Source: Rhabdornis inornatus (lineage: Eukaryota > Chordata > Aves > Passeriformes > Rhabdornithidae). From it: a stretch of DNA of 64,000 nt. The notes below the pieces were generated by a model. That model worked only from the letters and a program-made list of their open reading frames with translations. It did not search any database and was not told where the DNA came from. This document shows, in pieces, positions 12,601 through 24,200 of the stretch. The DNA is taken from assembly GCA_013397075.1 (NCBI GenBank), contig VWZS01002145.1, forward strand, positions 62,001 to 126,000, read 5' to 3'. Every line of letters begins with the position of its first letter. Position 1 is the stretch's first letter. The position numbers and the translations under genes are program-made.

Positions 12601-15600
12601 AGGATTTACATTTGAGAAGGCCTCGTAATTAACCCTAAAGCCAAAACGCATTCGTGTCAGACCCATCTTTGCACAATTAGTACTTGAAAATAATTTCAAG
12701 TTTCAAAACCTAACATGCTAGGACATACTACTTTTCTCTCAGGAATCAATTCTTGCTTCTTAAATGTCAAGCACATTTTTTTCTGTTTATTTTTGTGATT
12801 CAGGAGAGCATGTGTGAGATGTGAAAAAGGTTCTGCTAGCTTTTGAGGTCAGGGTTAAACCAAGGAACCTGAAAGTAAAAGCAGAAATAATGGTTTGATG
12901 GCTGTGGTTCTCATGCTTTCCATGTGACTTTGAAAACTCTCAAGACTTCCCTAAAAACAGCACAGGACCTCACTTGGGCTGTAACATGGTTTCATCCTTG
13001 TCAGCTGACAGCTTTTCTTGCATGACTTCTCCTAGGTTGGATCCTATGTATCCATAGCTCTGTATGTCAATTGGAGTTGTATATCCAACTGTGGAAAAAC
13101 TAGGCAAGAAAAGATTTTAACTACTAAGGAACCCTATATGGTAACGTAAGAATGCTGTAATGCGTGCATGATAACAAGCTGATAAGATGGCTTTGTTCTG
13201 TAGCTTTATGGTCCAGTTCTGCAAACACCATCCAGCAGACTACTACAATAACAAATTGAGAAACCTTTGGTGCTGTAGTTTCTATTGATCTTTGCAAACT
13301 GGGTGTTATTTTCATGTAAATTCTTCACAATTAGCAAGAGTTGGCTTTTACGTTTTAAAACTTTCAGGTTGACACTTTATAGCTGATACTTTGTTAGGTA
13401 ACTGAGTGTTATGGTTTACTGTATACATGCAAGAGGTACTAGAGCTAGAGCTGTGATTTATGCTGCAATCTATTCACTGTGTTAAAAAATCCCAAACCAA
13501 AACCAACTATTGCACTAGCTGTACTTTAGAAAAAGCAATAATGGGAGCATCTTGTAGCTTTTCTCTCCAAAGGTGCTGTCTGTCATGATCACTTCACTGT
13601 CAACTGTGAATTTGGTAAAAAAACATGTTAAAGAAATTGTCCTATGTGATTTAGTTGGCACATACAAGTGGAAATTTTTTATGGTCAGCCTGTGTACTAA
13701 TGAATACAGCTGGATTAGTTACATAACCACCCACATCTTCAAAAATCAAAAACCTTTTATCTATTTATGGTGCTAATAATTTCTTTATAATAAATATTAT
13801 AGAGAGCTGGTATTCTCTTATTACACATGAGCACTAAGGAAAGCTGTTCTGACACCTTTTCAATAAAACAAAATTTCTCTATATTTTAAGCCTGTTCCAA
13901 ATGCTTTTTATGTAAATACAACGTTTTTCTATTTATGTTTTATATAAAAAATGTAAAAAAATAGTATTTTAATGCAGGAAAATGTTAGGAGTGTATATTG
14001 TTCTAAATTACATGTCCAATTCTAAATTTTCATACATTTTAGGATAGCTAATCTTCAGGAACTCAGTCTAAAATGTAAGAATTGTGCTAGGTAGGATTAA
14101 GTGATAGACTTGTAGTTTAAAGAAAATCACTCTGGCTTCAGCAGTGATGGAAGACGGAGAGGATGTGAATTGGACACAGCTGTATTGGAGGGACACTGAT
14201 TATACGGTGTAGATGTATATTTTACTGAAACTTTAAAAAAACCCAAACAACTTGTGATGGACATGACCATGTAGCTATCTAAAGAACAGGAGTGAAACAA
14301 CAAAATTGCTAAGGCAGTTCACAGTAGGAGATTATAAAAACATATGAAAGAACCTTAAACTAGATTGTTTAGATTGTGAAACAGCAAAGTAATTTTCCAA
14401 CTTTGAAAGCCTCACGAGCAACTTTTTCTTATCATGAAGAACTATCTTGTGCCTTCTCTTGCAGAAGCTATTGTTGCCTTTCCCCCTGCCTCTGGTTGTT
14501 ATTTTATTGTATATAATGGAAGCACACTTCCAGATCTTTCCAAGAGGCATTTTTGGGCAGCAGTACCTCCACAGAGAATACCGAGACTTTACTTCTTGTT
14601 AAAGGCCCCTTACTTGTGAGCTTGCAGTTTTGAAAGTATCTGCCTGTGACAGGTATGGCAGTCCTGCTGTAGTCAACTTGTAAATGAGCATGCTGCCCTT
14701 AATTCAGCCAGACGTGAATGTGCAGAGTGGGTGCCGTGTCCAGATGCACTGGCACTGCAGCACACTCCTCTGCTCTGAAGTGGTTGTACCCTAAGTTGCT
14801 ATTCTTCATACATTACAATAAATTCTCTTAAATCACTTCCACCTAGTACTTCAAGAAGTAAAAGGGCTTCTCTAAGATCTATTTGATGGAACTTCTGTGT
14901 CAGTGCAAAGAATGTTCCCTGTTTAGAGTAGCTTAATTTAAAGCAGAAACAAGCCCACCATCTAGGATAAAACCAGGGCTGGATGGGGTTTTTGTTGTTT
15001 GAGGGTGGATAGTCTAGTAACGATAGTCTGGATTGTCTTTCTACGTCTCTCAGTGTCTGCTTTAATAGTAGGACACTTGGAAAAGCCAAAGATTGAACAA
15101 AGTCACCCATCATAGTCCTAAGCTACATTGAAACATAACCTTCCTATCTTAATTATTAGATGCTTCAGAGAAAATGGACTATATTTTTGATTTACAAAAA
15201 AGTGCAATATTTATGGAAATATTAAGAGGCAAATGGCTGCATGTTTCAATGCCCTGCAAAATCAATACCTTTGCAAGCATGTGACATGCACTTGACCAAA
15301 AGTGGGTTTTTTTAGCTTTAGTTGCTGTGTTACAGAAACATGTTTCAGTGCACTACTGTAACTCAGAACTTGCAAATATTTTCCATGTGCTTTTGACAAG
15401 GAGTGTAGTTTTTTATGAATAAAGTGCCTGGGGAAGTAAAAATCCAAAAGTTGCCTGCAAACTCAAATAAAGCATATAAAACCACAGCCCATACTTGAAG
15501 AGAATGGGTGCTAAGTGAGCAGCTGCAGAGAACAGCTGGTCAGCAGCCCAGTTGATAGGATTCAAAGATCAAGATGAAGTTTGAGAAAATAATATTATGT

Positions 15601-16739
15601 TGCTTTTGAGAGTTTACTGTGTTAATTAAACATCCAACGCTTCTGCTTGGGCCTTAACTCTAACTTGGTTATCTTTAAGGAAAAATTAGTTCCTTTGAAC
15701 TATTCTATTTTTAATGCTTCTTTTCATGATAGTCTTTACTCTGGTGGGGATTTTTGTTTGCTTGTTATGTGGAGCTATTTTTTGATATGTTAAAAGTGGA
15801 GTCACCAAATGCTTTCATTCCCCAGTTAGGGGTAAAGGTTTTTCCTTAAGTGCAGAAATAAAGGGGGTGTGGTTTTTATTACACTGATGCTAGGACTGAA
15901 GAAGGATTTCCATGGAAAGTACAATAGTGCTAAAACTTGTATATGTAGTTATTTGGGGTATGCAGAATATTAGTAAAGTACTTGGATATGTTTTGCTGTT
16001 AATTTCATGCTTTAAAAAGATGCTATTTAGTTCTAATTTAAATTGGAGAAACTGATTTTAATGTTGCAACAGCTATTATTTTAACTTGAAACATCCACTT
16101 ATGTACTGGTATGTTAGAGCAAAAGTCACATTATATCACTTAATTTTGAAATTAATCTAATTTTTGTCAACATTAGTGTGCAATTTAGTCTCTGGACAAC
16201 CTAGAATTGGCCATATGCCACTGAAACCAATCTTTCAACTGCATACATAGGGAAGGAAGGCATTTTTTTAATCTAGTTCAGCTTCTTGACTAGACTAGAG
16301 AAGGAAGTGAGGCTAGATTACTCTTGCACAAAGAAAACAGGCAAAACCAGTAATGTGTTTCAGCTGTGCTGAATACCTTAGCTTCTTATTTTCACACTAC
16401 AGAACTTAAAGTTTTTTGGAGATTCAGATTTAAAATATCTTTAGTTCAGCTAAATTTTGACCTGGTTTTATATATTTTTCCTAATAGATGCATTTTGTTG
16501 GTATACATTGTAATTAGCCACTGAATTTCTGCCAAATATGGGCAAAATAAAAGTTACATTCTGTTCTGCCATTTAAATCTGTTCTTAGTTTTTTCTCTTT
16601 TGTTTAGTCCGTGGCTGGTAAAATGTCCACTTGCTGTTTAGGTTAAAGAGATAGTTGCCTTAATTGTTCAGAGGAAAACTGACCCTGTCATTTAAAGCTT
16701 TATGTATTTCTGAAATTGCTGTAACTTCTGTATAATTGC

Positions 16740-16745
16740 AATAAA
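16740..16745 (+). promoter_or_regulatory. Candidate distal polyadenylation signal
   Basis: AATAAA is preceded by a T-rich, mRNA-3'-end-like stretch and lies 1 kb upstream of the CYP2U1 start. It could serve as the distal SGMS2 poly(A) site, giving a very long 3' UTR, or could be chance. Confidence 0.3.
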
Positions 16746-17126
16746 ACCTTTTGAATACAATTCAGCCACTATTTTATGAGCAACTTGTCACTATCTTTAC
16801 TGAATGTTCAAGTGTTTAAAAAAATCATTTGTTTAAAAGCACCCGTTTTAATGGTGGATAAGCACCCTTTATTCTGTGCATTTTTTATTTTTGGGAGAAT
16901 CACTTTAAAGAAGGAGCACTGCGGGCAAAACATGAATACTTTTTCTCTGCTAGTGAGGGGATATCAAGAGCACTTGCTAAACCCACTGATGCTGCAGCAG
17001 ACAGTGGCATTTTTCAAAGTCTAATTACCTCTCTAGGGTTTAAATTTTATGTTGCTGATCAGCTGGAAAAAAGTGCACTAAGATGTGCACTAGAGGGAGG
17101 GGGAAGTTTCCCTCAAAATCAGTTCT

Positions 17127-17148
17127 GGGTGGGTTTGGGGGATTGGGG
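17127..17148 (+). other. G-quadruplex motif upstream of CYP2U1
   Basis: Four G-runs of 3, 3, 5 and 4 bases are separated by loops of 1, 3 and 3 bases, which fits the canonical G3+N1-7 rule. It lies about 640 bases before the CYP2U1 ATG in an otherwise AT-rich region. Confidence 0.55.
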
Positions 17149-17589
17149 TGTTCAGGTGTGGTTTGGGTTTTTGAGTGTGTGTTGGGGTTTTTTTTATCAC
17201 TATTTTTATTTGAGGGAAAGGAGGAGAGCTACACGTCTTTTTCCTGTAAAATTTAAGTGCCCCTCTTCGAAGCCTCTCTCTGCTGTTCTGTATTTGCCAA
17301 GCAGGGAACCTAGAGCTGGGACATGATTCTAGGTTCGTCCTTGGCTCTGGAAACAGAAAGTTTCGGTGTTTTACCTCGAACTGCCGGGTTTTTGTGTTTA
17401 AGAACGGGGAAAAGGGGGATCACTGCATTTCCTTCCCTTCTAAACCGCTAAAAAAAGAGGTATTTGCGTAAGAAGCATTCGAAAGCAAGTCCTGTGGGGG
17501 ATGGGGAGGAGCGCTCGCTTTTTGTCGGTGTTGGTTTTTTTACACGAGCAGGACACGTGCGTTTATGTTTAATGCTTTGTAAACTGCGG

Positions 17590-18260
17590 CTGTGTCGCGT
17601 CTTGCCGGGCGCGGGGGCGGTGTCGGGGCCCGGCCCCGCTCCCGCCCACAGGCCCAGCGGGACGGGGTCAGGGCGCCGGCGGCCTCGCCTCCCGCCCGCC
17701 CCCGCCATCTTAAACCGCTACGCGGCGGCGAGGCGAGCCCGGCGGTCCTGCTGCCCGAGGCCATGGCGGGGCCGAGCACGGAAGCTTGGACGTGGCTGCT
17801 GCGGCCGCCCACGGCCACCGAGCTGCTGCTGGTGGCCCTGTGCTGGCTCGGCTGCTACTGGCTGCTGCGGCGGCGGCCGCGGGCACTCTCGGGGCTGCCG
17901 CCGGGCCCCGCACCCTGGCCGCTGGTGGGCAACTTCGCCTTCGCCCTTCTGCCGCCTCCGCTGCTGCGCAGGTGGGCGGTGGATGTGAAGGGCGACCGGC
18001 TCTCCCCTGCCTTCTCGCCCCATGTCTTCCTCACCGGCCTCACCAAGATGTACGGCAGCGTCTTCCGGCTCTTCGTGGGCAGCCGCCCATTCATCGTCCT
18101 CAACACTTTCGAGGCGGTGCGGGAGGCGCTGGTGCAGAAGGCGGAGGTGTTCAGCGACCGGCCCTCCGTGCCCATCGTCCTCATGATCACCCATCACAAG
18201 GGTAAGCGCCGGGCACATCCCGAGTCCCCCTCGGGGAGCTGCCGCACGGCCGGGGATGGC
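17590..18260 (+). promoter_or_regulatory. CpG-island promoter and first exon of CYP2U1
   Basis: There is an abrupt switch from AT-rich DNA to very GC-rich, CpG-dense DNA that covers the 5' UTR and exon 1 of CYP2U1. GC boxes (gggggcgg near 17612) are present, with a CACGTG E-box just upstream at 17554-17559. I saw no TATA box, as is usual for this promoter class. Confidence 0.75.
17763..18201 (+). CDS. CYP2U1: CYP2U1 exon 1
   Basis: The exon runs from ATG to the first base of a Gly codon before donor gtaagc. It encodes the membrane anchor, the proline hinge and the region up to VFSDRPSVP and HHKG. It is very GC-rich. Confidence 0.94.
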
Positions 18261-21200
18261 CAGCGTGATGCTTAGGAGCGGTACCGAGCGGGAACTGCTC
18301 TCCCGAAATTCATAAATAACTCCCACGAATTGCGGACTGAATTTTTTGCTTTTTGCTTTTTGCTCCTCGCGTGTGACCCTCGCCCTGCTGCTGCCAGGAA
18401 GCACTCAGAGAGAAACTCGCCCTGCCTGGAGAGAGGTGCAGCATTCCCGCGAAGTTGGCAGTGCTGTGCCGTGCACTGCTGAGCATCTCTGGGAGACTGG
18501 AGTGCCTGATCCCTTTAGCTCTGTGTGCAGTAAAGGGACTGAGGAGCTGCTGAGGTGGCTGGGGTGGTTTGGACTGGAGAAGAGGAGGCCTACAATTGCC
18601 TGAAAAGGGCTTGTAGCCCCGGGGGAGAGGGGACGGTCTCCTGGGTAATACGGGATAGGGCAAGAGGAAAGGTGCGCCAAGGGAAGTTTAGGTTGGGCGT
18701 TAGGAAGGATTTCTTCACAGAAAGGATGGTTTGGCAGCGGAATGGACTGCGCAGGGAGATGGTGGAATCATCGTCCCTGGAGGTATTTGTGGAAAGGCTG
18801 GATGTGGCACTCAGCGCCATGGTCCCATTGACAAGGTGGTGCTCGGTCATGGGCTGGAATCAATCTCAGAGGTCTTTCCAATCTTAAACCCCTGGCATTT
18901 ATGCAGGGGTTTAAGGCACAGCTGGTCTGTCACCCTGGGGGCTTTCTGCTTTTGGCTGTGTGAGGGGAAGAAATTTCCAGTTCTTGGGCAGTGGTATGAA
19001 ACTGAGCACTCCGCAGTTCTTACCACGGTTCTGTGGAGTCCCAGCACAGTCCGCGCTGCCTTCGTGCAAGCTACTGTTGCTGAGATATCTGCAAATGTTA
19101 TTCTGTTTGCCAAAACTTACTGGGCATATTTGGATTTGGTTGTCTTTTTTTTTTTTTTTAAGGGTCCAAAAGAGAGTTACTAGCTTTTGCAGGAAAAAGG
19201 CATGAAGAGTTTAAACACATGCTGGCAGTACTGCAGGTAGAATTTCTTCATGTGTAGGTTTTAGGTCATTGGTTATCTCAGTGTTTATGGAGATACACTT
19301 ACCCTTTTTCACACTTTTAGGAAGTGTGCCCCAGAAGGCTTGTTAGTGTGCTAGCTTGTTGTGCAACTTAGCTTTTTTTATTTTTTCCAAGGCTAGGGAA
19401 ATCTGGTTTTTGAGTGCATGAAACATTTATGTCTTTTTATTTTTTTTTTCCTATACCAGAATTGTGCTAGCAAAGAGAAGAAGAAAGGGACCTAGATCAT
19501 GTTTATTAAAATGCTGTCAGGTACTACTGTTGAAATCAGTTTAAAGAATAAAAAAATAAATGATGTATTGTACTGGTTTAATAATATTGTTCCAAGACAG
19601 ATCTTACTGGCACCTTGTTATCATGCATGAGTATTTTTAGGCACAGTACTTTTGCAAGAAATGGAGGAGGAAAGGGGAAGAGGAGTTAGATAATTTTAGC
19701 AGTGCTGTAAATGCCTCACGTTCAGGCTCATGGTAGATTTCTTTTTCCTTGAATGCCGTGAATTTAGTATGTTTCTTGTTCTTGTCAGACTTTTTTGAAT
19801 ATGGTGAAGCAAAAAGTAGCCAGGGCAGTTGGCAGCTTCCACTAGTGGTGCTCCAGGGGAGTTGGAGGTACCAGGACCCTGTTGTCCATTGCCAGAGCAG
19901 GCTGCAACTAAGCCCAGGGATGGTGCCTGTTTGTGTTGTGCTATGGCAGGGACATTGTGTTGCTCTAGGTTTGGTTTTGTCTGGAAGGTCACCATAGCTG
20001 TGCTCAGGCACGAGGACTGCAGCATCCGGGCTGCCCAGTGGTCTGTAAAACATCCCCAGCTGCTCCATAGTGCTCACGTTAGCAGCATGCTGAATTGCCA
20101 CAGGTGTAGGAGTATTGTAGAGTGAACTGCAGGGGTGGTGTGTTCTGAGTGCACAAAGGGAGAAGTCAGTGAGTATGGGCCGTGGGGCCACTGCCTCCTG
20201 CAAGCTGGTTCTCTGAATGCCAGTGGAAATTACAAACGCTGTCCCTGTGCTGGCTTGGGTTTAGTGGTGGCTTTGAGGAGATGACAGAGACTCTGCAATG
20301 CTGCATTTGTACTAACAAGTGTTGCTTTTTTTCGTGTGTGGCTCATGGGAGAGGTAGATGGGTTACAGCTCTCAAACTGGAGGCCTCTTGAGATTGGTTT
20401 GGGAGATAATTTCAGGAATTTGTGGGTAAGATGTTGCTGCAGGTCAGGACAGTGGCAGTTGTGTTAGTATGTACTAGGAAAGGAAACAATAAAGGCAGGA
20501 TGATGGGTAACTTCAGATCTACCACTCACAATTTGGGTACTACTGCTCTGGGAGGTTTAGTGTCCATTTTGGGTCCCTGCATGTCCTTGGGATTTTTGGG
20601 TTCCTTCATTCTGTAAGTCAGCTATTGTGGTATAAACATACAGAGCTATTTTCTTGTAAGCTACATTTGCTGGTGTAGTTTTCTCTTTACCTTGAGCTGC
20701 CCTGCCAGGTATGGTATGGAAGAAAGAGGGCCTTATCTCAGCTGTGTGGCTCTATTAGATGTAAGATGCAAATAAAATAATTGTGCCTGGGGAAGAGCAA
20801 ATAGAAGTGTCAGAAATATCGAGTATTACATTTCAGCAACTTGATTAGCAAGTGAGGGAGGCCTTGGCTGGATAGAAAGTGCTATAAGAACTTAAGCGAG
20901 AAGGTAGTAGTCAATTCCTACTTCTTAATTAATCATCACAAAGGTCTGCAGAAAGGGAAATAGTAGACTGGGGAGAAACAAGACATTTCTGTGGTCTAAT
21001 TTTAGTATTTTAGTTTTTTGTATTCTATAGCTATGAGAGGTAGCAAAGACTGAATCTGCAGGGTACATGGAGTCTGAGTGGTTGTCTGTCTGTATAGCAC
21101 TGCCCTGTGCATATCCACAGGTGGACATCTGGCAATACAGAAGTTGAAAGTTATCAAATGTCATGACTACTGTATTTGTCAATGTTCCCAGTATTGTAAC

Positions 21201-24200
21201 AACACTAGAGCTAGCAGTAAAAACTGGGGGGGATGGAGGAGAGTAAGTAAGCCTTTGCCAGAATTTGCTTCTTGTGAAGATTTGAATTTTTTCCGTGTAA
21301 AAAAGTGGGAATAAAATTAACTCTCTGGTTTTGTGAGTTTGTTGGTTGTATTGACAGGGTTTTGTTATCAGCTCATAGAAATTAGGCCTCTGAAGTGAGC
21401 ATGGAGTCTTCGTTACTGTTGCTTCAGAATTTTTTATTGTATGTCCTTCAGTGTTTGTTGTTGTTTGTTTTGTTTTGTTTTGCTTTAATTTGTTTGCCAG
21501 GGAGGTTGTTTTTGTTGGTTGGTTTTGTTTTTTATAGGAAAGAGATGCCTGTGCTGAGTAACTTGGCTTTTTAGGGCAGGCAGTTTTTCTTTGAAATCAG
21601 CAAAGGACTATTCCATTATTGTAGCTTGGTAGGGATGCAGTTGAGAGTTTGCTTTCTTCTCTTACCTCTGTTGTTCTGTCTCTATGCTCTTCTTCCTTAA
21701 TCTGTCTCCTATGCCATTCTTTCCTAATTTACAAATCAGTTATTAGTATTCTGCAGCGGTTTGGAGACATCAGGAAACACCCATGATCTCTGCAGGACTG
21801 CTGGAGAGGCTCACTGGGTGTGTAGAGGTGTGGTGTTGCTGTTAGCTTTTCTGTGGGCTTGGGCAAGTCTCTTTTACGTTCGGGACAATAGGTGTGTTGT
21901 CTTTTATGAAAGTTTTTGGATCCTAAAACTAATTTTTCTAACAACAAAAAAAGGAAGAGATTGTGGATGCATAGCCTGGTTTGGAGATATTTGTTGTGGG
22001 ATAGAAATAGTGATGACTTTGTTTTGTTCCGAGAAATTAATGTTTCTTTCACAACCTAGCCACAAACCCTGGAAACCCAAGTTGGTTCTTGGCCAAATTC
22101 AGCCCCAAATACTCCTGTTTTTTCACTGAACCTACTTGAGGATGCCAGTGCTAACAGGAAACAGTTGAGAGAAGAAATCTGGAAAGTTTTTGGTTCTGTT
22201 TTTGAAGGGCCAGGAAGTAGGCATTTGAATAGATTGCCTGAGGAATGTCGTCATGCAGAGAAGATGAAATTCAGCTGATTCTGAGCTTGTCCTGACTCTT
22301 CCTAATGTTCTTGTTTAGGACATTTGAAGCTAGGTCATGTATTTGTATTCTTTTAGCATTAAAGACTAGGAACATTAACTTGTGATAGAAATGTAAGTAA
22401 TGTTAAGTTTTGAAACATGGTGCATCTTCTAGTACTTACGTACTACTTCTATTTTCTTATGATAATTTCTCCTTTTAAATTCAATGTTAAGGTTGTTTGC
22501 AGTTGACAGAAGAATTGATGTTCCTTTTACTAAGTAGCTTTTTGTTTCCAGGAAGGAAAAAAAAAAAAGGTGATATCATTTTACTAGAAGAACAAATCCA
22601 GAACTTGGTCATGTTTGATGACTAAATTTTTTCAGGTTAACCATGGAGTACATTAGAAATCACGGGTTGTGTATTTGTTACTCTGTGGTGTCTTTGGTGT
22701 GGTCTTTTAATTCAACCTAAAAGATGTTTCTGTTTGAAAGTGAGTAATAGGGATTTAATTTAAATGGTATAATGTCATAATGACACAATCATGCAGAACA
22801 AATGCCTAGGGGCATCAAAACTGTTGAGATGCAAATCAAGCAGGGTTTTGCCAGGTGTCTCTGAACCTGTCTTCACCCTCCCTTTTCTTGCAGTGTGAGT
22901 ATCCTGTAATTTTATTATAACTTAAAGATAAAACTTGCTTGTAATAGACACACTTGCAAAAAGTATGGAGAAGTTTGTATAACATGAAGGGGGAAAAATG
23001 CAGATAAGTTTGTGTTTTAATGTCTTCTGTTATGCCTTGCTGAAGAAGTTAATTTCTCAGGACATTGGGAAGAAAAGGCTAACATCTAGCATATGTCCCA
23101 GACTAGCTCTTCTCCATCTATTGGTGTTTTGCAAAATCTGATGAAACTAGTGATGTAACTTGAATATTCATTTCAGTGATGAGGAGAAGGAGGGACAGGA
23201 TTTCCAAAAGCTATAAGAACTTTGTGTTTTTCCTTTAGCTCCTAGACAGGTACTTGGGAGAGATTTGCTGTGTATAATTTCCTTCTCTTCTGGCTCTTGG
23301 GTTGCAGGCATGTCTAACTATTTCTAATTGAAAATTAGGCATTTTGGTTTCAGTCTCTCCCTTTTTCTTCCAGGTGTTATTTTTGCACCTTATGGCCCTG
23401 TCTGGAAGCAACAGAGGAAATTCTCTCTCTCAACACTGCGTCATTTTGGAGTAGGGAGACACAGCTTAGAGCCTAAAATCATTGAGGAGCTGAACTTTAT
23501 AAAGGAGGAAATGCTGAAACATGGAAAGGATTCATTTAATCCCTTCCCAATCATTCGCAATGCAGTGTCCAATGTTATCTGTTCCATGGCCTTTGGCAAG
23601 CGTTTTGACTACGAAGATGATGAGTTCAAGACGATGCTGAAGAACATGGCCCGCGCCCTGGAGCTGAGTGTGAACAGCTACATGATCCTGGTCAACATCT
23701 GCCCTTGGCTCTACTACCTTCCCTTTGGGCCTTTCCGGGAGCTTCGGCAAACTGAGTTAGACATTACTGCTTTTCTCAAGAAAATCATTGCCCAGCACAG
23801 GGATACACTGGATGCAGCAAATCCCAGGGACTTCATTGACATGTACTTCATCCATGCAGAAGAAGAGAAGAACAACAAGGAGAGCAGTTTTAATGACGAT
23901 TACCTGTTTTTTATCATTGGTGATCTCTTCATCGCGGGCACAGATACTACTTCCAACACATTGCTGTGGTGCCTACTCTACATGTCTCTTTACCCTGAAG
24001 TCCAAGGTAAGATTACTTTTATTGTAGGTGGTTTATTCCGGACTCTAAAGCTCCAGATGGATGCTCAGAAACAGGAGCAAACAGCGACAGTGAAGAAATA
24101 ATTTGGAGTGTCAATGGTTCATGTTGTATGTATGATTTGAAAGGCTGGTATGTAATCAGGCATCTTCTATCCTGCTGTTCTATGATGATTTCTGAGTTAG

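Larger units (their letters stand above)
6185..17100 (+). other. SGMS2 3' UTR followed by intergenic DNA
   Basis: The 11 kb after the SGMS2 stop is AT-rich and holds no supported coding region. The first part must be SGMS2 3' UTR, since no earlier gene end is possible, but where the transcript ends is unclear because several AATAAA hexamers occur (7894, 8379, 9221, 9663, 9671, 13862, 16546, 16740). Open frames here are all under about 85 codons and look random. Confidence 0.55.

Noticed and set aside
17592..17762. In-frame upstream ATG that would extend CYP2U1 by 57 residues
   Set aside because: The extension is G/A/P/R-rich 5' UTR translation of the CpG island. The ATG at 17763 has better context and sits just before the membrane anchor, where the family begins.
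17464..18404. Several long overlapping open frames on both strands around CYP2U1 exon 1
   Set aside because: GC-rich DNA has few stops. These are shadows of the real exon and carry no family motifs.
19637..20203. 188-codon minus-strand frame in CYP2U1 intron 1
   Set aside because: No known motif, splice context or start context. The block is open in several frames on both strands, which points to composition more than selection.
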